This document shows positions 44,544 to 54,211 of a stretch of 64,000 bases of DNA, piece by piece. The position numbers were made by a program, and so were the translations under genes. The DNA comes from Bacteroidota bacterium (GTDB lineage: Bacteria > Bacteroidota > Bacteroidia > Bacteroidales > JAGNHN01). A model generated the notes under the pieces. The model was not told where the DNA came from. It saw only the letters and a program-made list of their open reading frames with translations, and searched no databases. Within the stretch, counting starts at the first letter, position 1; each line of letters starts with the position of its first letter. The stretch is taken from the NCBI GenBank assembly GCA_022710185.1, contig JAKLHK010000003.1:124001-188000 (forward strand), given 5' to 3'.

Positions 44544-47500
44544 ATGAAGCAGATCATCAGTATTGCCTTTTCGGTGCTGTTTTTTCTGAATGCTGAGTCT
44601 CAGATAAATGGGCAGTATCCCCTCTGGCAGCAGCATGCCACGGCCATCGGCTGGACTGCTGGTCCGGAGGTACATCCCACCGAGGCTCTGGCCCCGGGTC
44701 TAAGCTTCCTCACCGGTGAACGCATGGCTTTCGAAGTGCTCCTCCCGCTGCAGTCCGCCGCAAGGGCGGGGAAGGTCCGCGTCCATCCCTATCTCAGCGA
44801 GGCCGTGACCCATCCCGGAGCCCTGGAGTGGTACAACCAGGTGGCCGGAGAGTATCCTGGCCCCGAGGCGTCCACGATCAGCGCACGCGGCGCCCGCATG
44901 CTGAAGCTCTCCTTCATTCCATACTTCCTCGATAGCCTCGATGGTACCGTCAGGAGGATCACGGCCTTCATCCTCGAATACACCCTCGACAGTTCCCCCG
45001 AAGCCCTCATCTCCTCACCCTCCGCCTTCGCCAACCAATCGGTGCTTGCCTCTGGTAACTGGTACAAGCTCGGGGTATACAAAGACGGCATCTATCGTGT
45101 TACCTATCAGGACCTCAGTACCCTGGGATTTCCGGTAAGCACCCTTGACCCCCGCAACTTGCGCCTATACGGTAATGGGGGAGGGATGCTGCCCGAAGCC
45201 AACGCCTTACCCAGGCCAGATGACCTGATTGAGAACGCTATATACGTCCATGGCCAGGAAGACGGAAGTTTCGACGCCGGGGACTACATTCTTTTCTACG
45301 GGCAGGGCCCGCACCGCTGGTTCTACAACAGTGCGGAAGCGGCCTTTCAGCATCAGCTGCACCTGTATTCCGACCGCAGCGTGTACTTCATCACTCTGGG
45401 GACCTCCCCCGGTAAGCGTATTTCCAGCCTCACCGTCTCAACCCTGCCGGTGACCCATGAAGTGAACTCCTTCACGGATTATGATTTTTATGAAGCGGAG
45501 CAGTATAACCTGATCAAATCGGGCAAAGAATGGTACGGGGAGAAATTTGATGTACTGAGTCAGTACAACCTCTCTGATTTCAGCTTTCCCGACCACGACC
45601 AGAGCCAGCAGGTTTACGTGCGTGCCTCTGTGGTGGCCAAGAGTTCCGCTATGAGCTCCTTCGGCATCATCCTCGATGGGGTGCAGGTGCTCAGCCCCCT
45701 CGTTACTTCGGTGCCTGCTTCTTCCTACAATGCCGACTATGCAAGAAAAACAGTGGAGTCGCGCAAGTTCTTCATGAACACCTCCGGGTTCGACCTGGAG
45801 GCGAAATACTATCAGGCGGCCGCCAATTCCGTAGGCTGGCTGGATTTCGTGGAAGTCAACGTGAGGCGCATGCTCAGGTTCCGTAACGCCTGGCTGCAGT
45901 TCCGCGATCCCTCCAGCGCCGGTCCGGGACAGGTGTCCAGATTCACTGTCAGTGATGCCCCGGCCTCGCTGCAGGTATGGGATATCACCCAGCCCCTGGC
46001 TCCGGCCCTCATCCAGGCCCAAACCAACGCAGGACAGTTCCAATTCAGCCTGGCGACCGATACCCTGAGGGAGTTTCTGGCCTTCGACGGGTCCGCGTAC
46101 AACAAGCCCGAGTTCATTTCAACCTCTCCCATTACCAACCAGAACCTGCATGCCCTTCCTTCGGCTGACATGCTGATTATCAGTCATCCCGATTTCCTCG
46201 ACCAGGCCCAGCGCCTGGCCCAGATGCATAACGACCACGACGGGTACAGTGTGATTATCGTCACCCCTCAGGAAATTTATAATGAGTTCTCCAGCGGAGT
46301 GCAGGATATCGCCGGCATCCGGGACTTCATCCGCATGATCTATGAAAGGGGGAATACCCAGTCGCGCCTTCGCTATGTCCTGCTCTTCGGTGACGGCTCC
46401 TTCGACCCCAAGCTGCGCATCGAAGGGAACACTAATTTCATTCCCACCTTCCAGACCGAGAACAGCCTGCAGCCTACCGCCTCCCATGCCACCGACGATT
46501 TCTTCGTCCTGATGGACGCGGATGAGGGGCAGGGCGCCAGTGGTTCACCGGACATCGGGATCGGGCGGTTCCCGGTGCAAACGCCTGCTCAGGCCAAAAC
46601 CGTGGTGGACAAGATCGAGAACTACACCACCAACGGCATTTCGGTGCCCGGCAGCCCGGGAGCCAACCAGGTGCCCGCCCTGGGCGACTGGCGCAATGTA
46701 CTCACTTTTATTGCCGACGACCAGGACGGCAACCTCCACCTCACCCAGGCCGAGGACCTGGTGACCTACCACCAGAACGGCAACCGCGACTTCAACATCG
46801 ACAAGATATACCTGGATGCCTATGAACAGGTCAGCACCCCCGGTGGGCAGCGTTATCCTGAGGTGAACGCTGCCATCAACGACCGTGTGAACAAAGGCGC
46901 CCTGATGATCAATTATACCGGGCATGGGGGCGAGACAGGCCTGGCCCAGGAAAGGGTGCTCGAGATCCAGGACATCGGTACATGGAACAATAAATACAAT
47001 ATGCCGGTCTTCGTTACGGCTACCTGCGAGTTCAGCCGCTTCGACGACCCGGAGCGGGTTTCGGCCGGGGAGCTGGCCTTCCTGAAGGAAGATGGGGGCG
47101 CCATCGCCCTGTTCACCACCACCCGCCTCTCGTTTTCCTCCAGCAACTATGCCCTCAACCTTAATTTTTATGATAAGGTGTTCGATAAAATCAACGGGGA
47201 GTTTCCCCGGATGGGCGATGTGATCCGTTTATCTAAAACACCATCCAACCCCAACATTCGCAACTTCATCCTGCTCGGCGACCCTGCCCTCCGCCTGGCC
47301 TATCCCGAGCACCGGGTGTTTACCTCCAGCATCAAGGGAAGGATCATCGACGGCAAGACCGACACCCTGAGGGCCCTGGAAAAGGTGACCATCACCGGCA
47401 GGATAGGCACAGAACTCGGAGGGACCCTCACCGGCTTCAACGGCATCATCTATCCTACCATTTTTGACAAGCCGGCCGAAGTGATCACCCATGGTAACGA

Positions 47501-48389
47501 TGTAGACAGCAGCCCGCGCAAGTTCTATCTTCAAAAGAATGTATTGTACAAGGGCAAGGCCAGCGTAGTGAACGGGGAGTTCAGCTTCACTTTCGTCGTG
47601 CCTAAGGACATCGCCTACCGCATGGACTACGGCAGGATCAGCTATTATGCCACCGACGGGGTGACCGATGCCACAGGCTTCTACGAGAACATCATGATCG
47701 GGGGCTCAGCTCCCGGAGCACCCATCGATGAACTCGGGCCTGAGGTACAGCTCTTCCTGAACGATTCCACCTTCGTCAACGGAGGCATCACCGACGAAAA
47801 TCCCATAATGCTGGCCTTTGTGACCGACAGCAACGGGGTGAATACGGTAGGCAACGGCATTGGCCACGATATCGTAGCCGTACTCGATGGGAACACCGAT
47901 CAGGTGATCGTGCTCAACGATTATTACGAGAGCGACCTGGACGACTATCGCTCAGGCAGGGTACGCTATCCATTTTTTGGCCTGGACGAAGGCCCCCACA
48001 CCCTGGAGCTCAAGGTATGGGACGTGTACAACAACTCAGCTACCGCCCGAATCGAATTCGTGGTGCGGGGTTCGGAGGCCACCACCATCAGCCAACTGCT
48101 CAATTATCCTAATCCCATGCGTGATGAAGCCTGGTTCGTGTTCGAGCACAACCAGCCCGGCCGTAACCTGGAGATCGATCTGGGCATATACTCCCTCGAC
48201 GGTCGCCTGGTCCACTCCATCCGCCACCAGGAATGGTCCGATGGTTTCCGGACCGAGCCCCTGCATTGGGACGGGCGCATGGACAACGGGGCCCCCCTTC
48301 CCGGAGGCTTCTATGTGTACCGGGTGAGGGTCACCGCAGGGCAAGGCTACTCCAACGAACTCGCTGGGAAACTCATCATCGCCCGCTGA
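44544..48389 (+). CDS. porU: T9SS C-terminal signal peptidase PorU (C25 gingipain-like)
   Basis: A 1281-residue cell-surface protease that cuts T9SS sorting domains and attaches cargo to lipopolysaccharide. It has a signal peptide (MKQIISIAFSVLFFLNAESQ), a beta-rich N-terminal region, and a C25 peptidase domain with the catalytic histidine in NYTGHGGETG near residue 792 and cysteine in TATCEFSRFDDPERVS near 827. C-terminal Ig-like strands end in a sorting-domain-like segment starting NYPNPMRDEAW and ending KLIIAR. MKQIIS at 44544 is chosen over upstream in-frame starts because it gives the signal peptide. It is probably cotranscribed with or followed closely by porV. Confidence 0.92.
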   Translation: MKQIISIAFSVLFFLNAESQINGQYPLWQQHATAIGWTAGPEVHPTEALAPGLSFLTGERMAFEVLLPLQSAARAGKVRVHPYLSEAVTHPGALEWYNQVAGEYPGPEASTISARGARMLKLSFIPYFLDSLDGTVRRITAFILEYTLDSSPEALISSPSAFANQSVLASGNWYKLGVYKDGIYRVTYQDLSTLGFPVSTLDPRNLRLYGNGGGMLPEANALPRPDDLIENAIYVHGQEDGSFDAGDYILFYGQGPHRWFYNSAEAAFQHQLHLYSDRSVYFITLGTSPGKRISSLTVSTLPVTHEVNSFTDYDFYEAEQYNLIKSGKEWYGEKFDVLSQYNLSDFSFPDHDQSQQVYVRASVVAKSSAMSSFGIILDGVQVLSPLVTSVPASSYNADYARKTVESRKFFMNTSGFDLEAKYYQAAANSVGWLDFVEVNVRRMLRFRNAWLQFRDPSSAGPGQVSRFTVSDAPASLQVWDITQPLAPALIQAQTNAGQFQFSLATDTLREFLAFDGSAYNKPEFISTSPITNQNLHALPSADMLIISHPDFLDQAQRLAQMHNDHDGYSVIIVTPQEIYNEFSSGVQDIAGIRDFIRMIYERGNTQSRLRYVLLFGDGSFDPKLRIEGNTNFIPTFQTENSLQPTASHATDDFFVLMDADEGQGASGSPDIGIGRFPVQTPAQAKTVVDKIENYTTNGISVPGSPGANQVPALGDWRNVLTFIADDQDGNLHLTQAEDLVTYHQNGNRDFNIDKIYLDAYEQVSTPGGQRYPEVNAAINDRVNKGALMINYTGHGGETGLAQERVLEIQDIGTWNNKYNMPVFVTATCEFSRFDDPERVSAGELAFLKEDGGAIALFTTTRLSFSSSNYALNLNFYDKVFDKINGEFPRMGDVIRLSKTPSNPNIRNFILLGDPALRLAYPEHRVFTSSIKGRIIDGKTDTLRALEKVTITGRIGTELGGTLTGFNGIIYPTIFDKPAEVITHGNDVDSSPRKFYLQKNVLYKGKASVVNGEFSFTFVVPKDIAYRMDYGRISYYATDGVTDATGFYENIMIGGSAPGAPIDELGPEVQLFLNDSTFVNGGITDENPIMLAFVTDSNGVNTVGNGIGHDIVAVLDGNTDQVIVLNDYYESDLDDYRSGRVRYPFFGLDEGPHTLELKVWDVYNNSATARIEFVVRGSEATTISQLLNYPNPMRDEAWFVFEHNQPGRNLEIDLGIYSLDGRLVHSIRHQEWSDGFRTEPLHWDGRMDNGAPLPGGFYVYRVRVTAGQGYSNELAGKLIIAR

Positions 48390-48458
48390 TCACGGAAGAT
48401 AAATGCCTAATCCAACGGCTCTTAATGGAGTATAGCAATAAGTAATTTCCAATATCGT

Positions 48459-48466
48459 TAACTTTG
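48459..48466 (+). promoter_or_regulatory. Bacteroidota -7 box upstream of porV
   Basis: TAACTTTG followed by C, 20 bases before the porV ATG, which suggests porV can be transcribed separately from porU. Confidence 0.55.
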
Positions 48467-48486
48467 CACGTTTTTAACCAGCAACT

Positions 48487-49710
48487 ATGCGCATAATGAG
48501 GATGAAAGCAGCCTGGATCGGCTTGATGGCAGGGCTGATCGCGATGGGAACCGTCCAGGCCCAGGATAACAACTACCTCGGACAGGAGCTCAATACCATT
48601 ACTACGGCCGTGCCGTTCCTGATGATCTCCCCCGACGCCCGCGCCGGGTCCATGGGCGATGCCGGAGTGGCTACCTCCCCCGATGCCGCCAGTATGCACT
48701 GGAATGCCGCTAAGTATGCCTTCATCGACAAGGACATGGGCTTCGCCATGTCGTATTCCCCCTGGCTGCGCCAGTTGGTGAACGACATCAACCTGGCCTA
48801 CCTTACCGGGTACAAGCGTATCGACAAACAGTCGGTCTTTGCCGCATCCCTGCTCTATTTTTCCCTGGGCGACATCACCTTTACCGACATCATCGGGAAT
48901 ACCATCGGTAACTACCGTCCCAACGAGTTTGCCGTGGATGCCGCATACTCCCGCAAACTCAGCAAGAACCTCAGCGGTGCCGTCAGCCTGCGCTACATCT
49001 ATTCCAACCTGACCCAGGGACAGTTCGTGGGCGGGGCGGCCACCAAGCCCGGCACTTCCGTGGCCACCGATGTTTCCGTGTACCATGAGAAAACCTTCCG
49101 AATGAAGAACCGCCAGGATGCCACCCTGGCCTGGGGGGTCAGCATAACCAATATCGGCGCCCGGATTTCCTATTCCGACGATAATACGGCCCGCGACTTC
49201 ATCCCCACCAATCTCCGCCTGGGCCCGCGTTTCACCCTCGACCTTGACGAGTACAACAGTCTTTCCTTTACTGTGGACCTCAACAAACTGCTGGTGCCCA
49301 CCCCACCCATCTATGATACAGTGTACATCAACGGCGAACAGCAGATCCGTTCCGGCATGGACCCCGATGTGGCCGTGGTAACCGGCATGATGCAGTCATT
49401 CTACGATGCTCCGGGGGGCTTCAGCGAGGAAATGCGTGAGATTAACCTGGCCGTGGGCGCCGAATACTGGTACGACAAGCAGTTCGCCGTGCGTGCCGGG
49501 TATTTCCATGAGCACCAGACCAAGGGCAACCGCAAGTTCTTCACACTGGGTGCAGGCCTTAAGTATAATGTGTTCGGCATCGACTTCAGCTACCTGGTGG
49601 CCGTGGATCAGCGCAACCCCCTGGAGAACACCCTGCGCTTCAGCCTGCAGTTCGATTTCGACGCCTTTGTCCAGCAGAACCAGGAAGCCTTGCCCACAGA
49701 GACCAACTGA
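48487..49710 (+). CDS. porV: T9SS outer-membrane protein PorV (LptO)
   Basis: A 407-residue FadL-like beta-barrel. After a signal peptide ending VQAQ comes TTAVPFLMISPDARAGSMGDAGVATSPDAAS, the PorV signature, and regularly alternating strands ending FSLQFDFDAF. PorV shuttles T9SS cargo from the translocon to PorU on the outer membrane. It lies 97 bases after porU and one base before ispF. The same porU-porV order with gldJ nearby occurs in Flavobacterium. Confidence 0.92.
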   Translation: MRIMRMKAAWIGLMAGLIAMGTVQAQDNNYLGQELNTITTAVPFLMISPDARAGSMGDAGVATSPDAASMHWNAAKYAFIDKDMGFAMSYSPWLRQLVNDINLAYLTGYKRIDKQSVFAASLLYFSLGDITFTDIIGNTIGNYRPNEFAVDAAYSRKLSKNLSGAVSLRYIYSNLTQGQFVGGAATKPGTSVATDVSVYHEKTFRMKNRQDATLAWGVSITNIGARISYSDDNTARDFIPTNLRLGPRFTLDLDEYNSLSFTVDLNKLLVPTPPIYDTVYINGEQQIRSGMDPDVAVVTGMMQSFYDAPGGFSEEMREINLAVGAEYWYDKQFAVRAGYFHEHQTKGNRKFFTLGAGLKYNVFGIDFSYLVAVDQRNPLENTLRFSLQFDFDAFVQQNQEALPTETN

Positions 49711-49711
49711 T

Positions 49712-50203
49712 ATGGCCTACCGCATAGGTACCGGCTTTGACGTGCACCGCCTGGCAGAAGGGGAGACCCTGAACCTCGGCGGTGTCGTCGTTCCTGCCCC
49801 CTTCGGTACCGTAGGACATTCCGATGCCGACGTGCTCATCCACGCCATCTGCGACGCCCTGCTGGGTGCCCTGGGCATGGGTGACATCGGCCAGCACTTC
49901 CCCGATACGGATATGCGCTGGAAAGATGCCGACAGCCGTCAATTGCTGGTGTATGTGATGGAGTGGGTAAGGGAAAAGGGATATGAGGTTGTCAATGTCG
50001 ACAGCACCCTCGCGCTGCAGTCCCCGCGCATAGGGCCCTTCATCCCGGCCATGCGCCAGGCCATTGCCGACACCATGGGGGCCCACCCGTCCCAGGTCTC
50101 GGTGAAAGCCACCACCACCGAAGGTATGGGCTTCGAGGGCCGCAGCGAAGGCGTGAGCGCCCAGGCCGTGGTGCTGCTGCGGAACCTTCACCCGGCCGAG
50201 TGA
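49712..50203 (+). CDS. ispF: 2-C-methyl-D-erythritol 2,4-cyclodiphosphate synthase
   Basis: A 163-residue enzyme of the MEP isoprenoid pathway. The start IGTGFDVHRLAEG contains the zinc ligands Asp and His; GHSDADVLIHAICDALLGA follows, and ATTTEGMGFEGRSEGVSAQAVVLL is the C-terminal signature. Length is normal. The ATG is one base after the porV stop, so it is cotranscribed with it. Isoprenoids supply quinone tails and polyprenyl carriers. Confidence 0.95.
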   Translation: MAYRIGTGFDVHRLAEGETLNLGGVVVPAPFGTVGHSDADVLIHAICDALLGALGMGDIGQHFPDTDMRWKDADSRQLLVYVMEWVREKGYEVVNVDSTLALQSPRIGPFIPAMRQAIADTMGAHPSQVSVKATTTEGMGFEGRSEGVSAQAVVLLRNLHPAE

Positions 50204-50302
50204 GCAGAGCGGATGCGATGATCCAGGAGTGCGGGTGCGAGTACCCAGGATAATTGAATCTCCAAACCAAACGTCACACTCCCCCTCAAGTATTGAGTGA
50301 AG

Positions 50303-50328
50303 AATGCGAGGTGCTTTATCGCATTTTC
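50303..50328 (+). terminator. Possible terminator after ispF
   Basis: AATGCGA and TCGCATT arms with a 9-base loop followed by TTCCC. The stem is short and the T-run weak. Confidence 0.45.
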
Positions 50329-50351
50329 CCGAAGAGGCAGGAATCACATAG

Positions 50352-50873
50352 TTAAAACTGCTTCGCCACCTCTTTTTTAAGAAGGGCGATGGCCTGGCCC
50401 GTCAGGGGGTGCTTCAGTTTCAGGGAGTTTTCGAGGATCAGCTCGGCAAGCTGCTGCCCGCTGGCCTCCTCCGGCAGCTGGGAGAGCGCCATGTTGAGCT
50501 GCTTCAACACTTCCTCCTTGGCGCTGCGGACCAGTTCCCAGGCTTCCTGGGAGATATACAGCTGCTGCGACAGGTTGTGATCGAACTCCTGACGGACCGT
50601 GCCTACCAGCAAGGCATGCAGGCCATGGGCCGAGCTGCCCGGAAGGCTGGCCCTTACCAGCAGGTTGTTGAGCGAAATACGCTCCATCAGCAGCAGACAG
50701 CGCTCATAGGCCTGCAGGCGGACGGGCTGTACCAGTTCCCCCTGCTTCATGCGGAGCTCCAAAAGGCGCTTCTTCTGGTCATTCTCCAGAAAACCCTTCA
50801 CCAGGTACCAGGCTGTAAGCAGGGTCACGACCGAAGGCAGAACATATTTCAGGATCTCCAGCACTTGCTCCAT
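50352..50873 (-). CDS. Bacteroidota-specific single-span membrane protein, unknown function
   Basis: A 173-residue protein with one N-terminal membrane helix (LPSVVTLLTAWYLVKGF) and then a long charged helical region. NDQKKRLLELRM, VRLQAYERCLLLMERI and HNLSQQLYISQEAWELV form a pattern I recognise from conserved hypothetical proteins of Bacteroidota. Function unknown. The ATG at 50873 is used; the frame is open far upstream, but that part is the antisense shadow of the aminotransferase gene. Divergent from that gene across 114 bases. Confidence 0.72.
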   Translation of the reverse strand: MEQVLEILKYVLPSVVTLLTAWYLVKGFLENDQKKRLLELRMKQGELVQPVRLQAYERCLLLMERISLNNLLVRASLPGSSAHGLHALLVGTVRQEFDHNLSQQLYISQEAWELVRSAKEEVLKQLNMALSQLPEEASGQQLAELILENSLKLKHPLTGQAIALLKKEVAKQF

Positions 50874-50950
50874 GATCGAGGCATTTTTCCGGACAAAGAT
50901 GCTAAAAACGACAAAGCGGAAGGATAAGCCGAGGTCCAAGGGGATTTTCT

Positions 50951-50958
50951 TACATTTG
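50951..50958 (+). promoter_or_regulatory. Bacteroidota -7 box upstream of the aminotransferase gene
   Basis: TACATTTG followed by CC, 29 bases before the ATG at 50988. Confidence 0.55.
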
Positions 50959-50987
50959 CCGGATTCTGTTAATAAGATAACACTGCC

Positions 50988-52196
50988 ATGTTCACACCTA
51001 AACTGTCGGAGCGCATCCATATCCTTTCCGAATCGGAAACCCTGGCCATGACCCGTCGCAGCCGCGAGCTGGAGCTGCAGGGACATGACGTGATCAACCT
51101 GAGCATCGGGCAACCGGACTTCGATACTCCGGACTTCATCAAGGATGCCGCCCGGGTGGGCATGGAACAGGGCTATACGGGCTATCCGCCGGTATCCGGC
51201 TACCTTGACCTGCGCAAAGCCATCTGCGCCAAGCTGGAACGCGATAACGGACTGAAGTACTGCCCGGACCAGATCGTGGTGTCGACGGGGGCCAAGCAGG
51301 CCCTGGTGAACACTATGATGAGCCTGGTGAACCCCGGTGACGAGGTGATCGTTCCTGCGCCCTACTGGGTGTCGTACAAGGAAATGGTCAAGCTGGCCGA
51401 AGGCAAGGCCGTGTATATCCAGGGACTGCTTGAAAACGACTTCAAGGTGACGCCCGAGCAGATCCGGGAGGCCATCACGCCCCGCAGCCGCATCTTCATC
51501 TTCAGCAGCCCCTGTAACCCCACAGGTTCGGTGTATACCAAAGCCGAACTGTACGACTTGGCCATGCTGTTCAGCGAGTTTCCGGACCTCTACATCATTT
51601 CCGATGAGATTTACGAGCTGATCAACTTCAGCGGGAAGCATGAAAGCATTGCCCAGTTCGACTTTATCCGCGACCGGGTGATCATCATCAACGGGGTCTC
51701 CAAGGGCTTTGCCATGACAGGCTGGCGATTGGGATACATGGCTGCGCATAAGGATATTGCCAAGGCCTGCGACAAGATCCAGGGGCAGGTAACCTCCGGT
51801 GCTTCCTCCATTTCTCAGCGCGCTGCCCTGGCCGCCATGCTCATCGATCCCGAGCAAAACCAGGAAGTGCTGGAAATGCGCGCCGAGTTCCTGCAGCGGC
51901 GCAACCTCCTGCTGGACTTGCTCTCTGATGTTCCCGGGCTGAAGACCTACATTCCCGACGGGGCCTTCTACCTGTTCCCCAATGTGACCTATTATTTCGG
52001 GAAGTCGACCGGAGGGATCACCATCCAGAATGCCAACGATCTGTGCATGTACCTGCTCGACAAGGCCCATGTGGCCCTGGTCCCTGGCGACGCCTTCGGG
52101 TGTCCATCCTGCCTGCGCTTCAGCTATGCCACCTCAAGGGAAAAGATCCGTGAATCGGTGCGGCGGATACAGGAAGCGCTGGAGGCGTTGAAATAG
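50988..52196 (+). CDS. aspC: Aspartate aminotransferase-type class I aminotransferase
   Basis: A 402-residue PLP enzyme. VINLSIGQPDFDTP is the substrate-side segment, FIFSSPCNPTGSVY near residue 168 and the PLP lysine in GVSKGFAMTGWRLGYM near 239 complete the class I fold. The sequence fits the Igamma aspartate/prephenate aminotransferase group (GAKQALVNTMMSLVNPGDEV), moving amino groups between aspartate and 2-oxoglutarate; other substrates are possible. Length is typical. Confidence 0.9.
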   Translation: MFTPKLSERIHILSESETLAMTRRSRELELQGHDVINLSIGQPDFDTPDFIKDAARVGMEQGYTGYPPVSGYLDLRKAICAKLERDNGLKYCPDQIVVSTGAKQALVNTMMSLVNPGDEVIVPAPYWVSYKEMVKLAEGKAVYIQGLLENDFKVTPEQIREAITPRSRIFIFSSPCNPTGSVYTKAELYDLAMLFSEFPDLYIISDEIYELINFSGKHESIAQFDFIRDRVIIINGVSKGFAMTGWRLGYMAAHKDIAKACDKIQGQVTSGASSISQRAALAAMLIDPEQNQEVLEMRAEFLQRRNLLLDLLSDVPGLKTYIPDGAFYLFPNVTYYFGKSTGGITIQNANDLCMYLLDKAHVALVPGDAFGCPSCLRFSYATSREKIRESVRRIQEALEALK

Positions 52197-52310
52197 CTTA
52201 TCTTTACTCCTCGTTTTGGAGTCGACGGCGCTTTTTCTTGAGTTTCGGCCTCGTTTGAATCGTCGCCGGCGAAAGAACTGAGCTTCTTGACTTTCTTACA
52301 TTTATCCGGA

Positions 52311-53318
52311 ATGAAGAAGCAGGAATACGTAGACCTTTTCGACCGTTTTCAGCGCCAGCACCTTTTGGTGATCGGGGATGTTATGGTCGACAGTTACCTT
52401 TGGGGACAGGTGGAGCGCATCAGCCCCGAAGCCCCCGTACCCATCGTTGCCGTGCAGAAGCGGGAGAACCGCCTGGGAGGGGCTGCCAATGTGGCCCTTA
52501 ACCTTAGAGCCATGGGAGCCTCAGCCACCCTGCTTACGGTGGTTGGTGACGATATGAAAGGAAGGGAGTTCTCCGCATTGCTGAACGAGGCCGGCATTTC
52601 CGATGCCGGGGTAGTCTACAGTCACAGGCGGGTCACTACAACCAAGTTCCGTGTGATCGGCAACAAGGTACAGATGCTGAGGGTGGACGAGGAGGTGGAC
52701 CATCCCCTGGAGCAGGAGGATATGGAATTGCTGCTGCAGCGTTTCGATACCCTGATGGCCGGACAGAAGGTGGATGCCATTATTTTTCAGGATTACGACA
52801 AGGGGGTCATCACCCCCGGGCTTATCCGCCATGTGGTGGACCGGGCCGCTGAACGCGGGGTTCCCGTGGCTGTGGACCCCAAGCAGCGCAATTTCGACGC
52901 TTATCGCGGGGTTACCCTCTTCAAGCCCAACCTCAAGGAGTTGCGTGAAGGGCTCAAGCTCGACCATTCTCCTCAGGGGGAGGGCCTGGTGGCCGCGGCC
53001 TCTCAGGTGCAGGATATGCTGCAGGCCAGGGTCGTCCTGGTGACCCTGTCGGAAAAAGGGGTGTATATCCGTCAGCGCGGCCCGGAGGGCATTACGGAAC
53101 ATCAGGTGCCGGCCCATGTGCGCAACATCTCCGATGTATCGGGTGCTGGCGACACCGTGATCAGCATTGCCGCGCTTTGCCTGGGAAGCGGCGTGGGCCT
53201 CATGGACCTGGCTGCCATTTCCAATAGGGCAGGAGGACTGGTATGTGAAGAAGTAGGGGTAGTGCCCGTCAACCGGGAGCACCTGCTGAAGGAACTGCTG
53301 GATTCAGCCCGGGACTGA
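52311..53318 (+). CDS. rfaE1: D-glycero-beta-D-manno-heptose-7-phosphate kinase (RfaE domain I)
   Basis: A 335-residue PfkB-family sugar kinase. VIGDVMVDSYLWGQVERISPEAPVP is the diagnostic start of HldE/RfaE domain I, GGAANVALNL follows, and the anion-hole motif SGAGDTVIS near residue 278 completes the active site. It phosphorylates heptose 7-phosphate at O1 for lipopolysaccharide precursor synthesis. The nucleotidyltransferase half found in E. coli HldE is absent, so a separate rfaE2 is expected elsewhere. The ATG at 52311 is preferred over an upstream TTG. A TACATTTA box at 52297-52304 would leave almost no leader. Confidence 0.9.
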   Translation: MKKQEYVDLFDRFQRQHLLVIGDVMVDSYLWGQVERISPEAPVPIVAVQKRENRLGGAANVALNLRAMGASATLLTVVGDDMKGREFSALLNEAGISDAGVVYSHRRVTTTKFRVIGNKVQMLRVDEEVDHPLEQEDMELLLQRFDTLMAGQKVDAIIFQDYDKGVITPGLIRHVVDRAAERGVPVAVDPKQRNFDAYRGVTLFKPNLKELREGLKLDHSPQGEGLVAAASQVQDMLQARVVLVTLSEKGVYIRQRGPEGITEHQVPAHVRNISDVSGAGDTVISIAALCLGSGVGLMDLAAISNRAGGLVCEEVGVVPVNREHLLKELLDSARD

Positions 53319-53337
53319 ACCGTAAACGAGGGGGCGC

Positions 53338-54036
53338 ATGGCCAGGACTGAGGATGTACGACAGATGTTCAACCGCATTGCGGCACGCTACGATCTCCTG
53401 AACCATCTTTTATCCGCCGGCATCGACCGCCGCTGGCGAAGGTTGCTGATCAGGAAACTGCAGCAGCAGGACGCCCGGCAGGTCCTGGATGTAGCTACCG
53501 GCACGGCCGATCTGGCCATACTGGCGGCAAAGCGGGGGATACCGCATATAGTGGGCGTGGATATCGCCGAAGAGATGCTGGCCATCGGCCAGCGCAAGGT
53601 GGAAAGGCAGGGGCTGGCCTCCGTCGTCACGCTCAAGCCGGCACGCGCAGAAAAACTGCCCTTCTCCGACCGCTCCTTCGATGCCGTGATGGTGGCCTTT
53701 GGCGTACGCAACTTCGAGGACCTTGCCCTGGGCCTCCAGGAGATGTGCAGGGTTACGCGTCCGGGCGGCATGGTCGCGGTACTCGAGTTTTCCACACCGA
53801 AGTATTTTCCGCTCAGACAACTGTACCTGTTGTACTTCCGCCACTTCCTTCCCCTGCTCGGGGGATGGATTTCAGGGGACCGTGGCGCCTATCAATACCT
53901 TCCCGATACGGTGCTGGCCTTTCCCCAGGGCCAGACCTTCATACACCGGCTGGAAGGAGCCGGCTACGATCAATGCCGCCAACGCCGCCTGAGCGGGGGC
54001 ATCGCTACCCTCTATACCGCCAGAAAACCCGGGTGA
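53338..54036 (+). CDS. menG: Demethylmenaquinone methyltransferase
   Basis: A 232-residue SAM-dependent methyltransferase of the UbiE/MenG family. RYDLLNHLLSAGIDRRWRR opens the protein, the SAM loop is VLDVATGTADLAI near residue 50, and FGVRNFEDLALGLQEM plus the C-terminal LSGGIATLYTARK are UbiE signatures. It adds the ring methyl to demethylmenaquinone, the last step of menaquinone synthesis, and so complements MqnC in this window. The gene is 19 bases after rfaE1 and precedes porT, an adjacency often seen in Bacteroidota. Confidence 0.93.
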   Translation: MARTEDVRQMFNRIAARYDLLNHLLSAGIDRRWRRLLIRKLQQQDARQVLDVATGTADLAILAAKRGIPHIVGVDIAEEMLAIGQRKVERQGLASVVTLKPARAEKLPFSDRSFDAVMVAFGVRNFEDLALGLQEMCRVTRPGGMVAVLEFSTPKYFPLRQLYLLYFRHFLPLLGGWISGDRGAYQYLPDTVLAFPQGQTFIHRLEGAGYDQCRQRRLSGGIATLYTARKPG

Positions 54037-54132
54037 CCCCGCCCTCACCCTCACACTCTCACTCAGACTCTCCCATCCTCCTGCCCCCGTCTCCGCCCAG
54101 AGGCAGATCCGGACAAGCCCGCCACTTTTATC

Positions 54133-54140
54133 TATCTTTG
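54133..54140 (+). promoter_or_regulatory. Bacteroidota -7 box upstream of porT
   Basis: TATCTTTG followed by CC, 72 bases before the ATG. A polypyrimidine tract (about 54040-54105) precedes it. Confidence 0.5.
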
Positions 54141-54211
54141 CCTTACATTGCATAAAATACCGAACTTCGGCCTTCGTTAACAGCTCCCAAACCCCGTCAA
54201 CCCTACCACCC

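Noticed and set aside
50874..52070. A long minus-strand reading frame extending the membrane protein gene to 572 residues
   Set aside because: The added part lies entirely opposite the aminotransferase gene and shows no protein-like composition; the family starts at the ATG at 50873.
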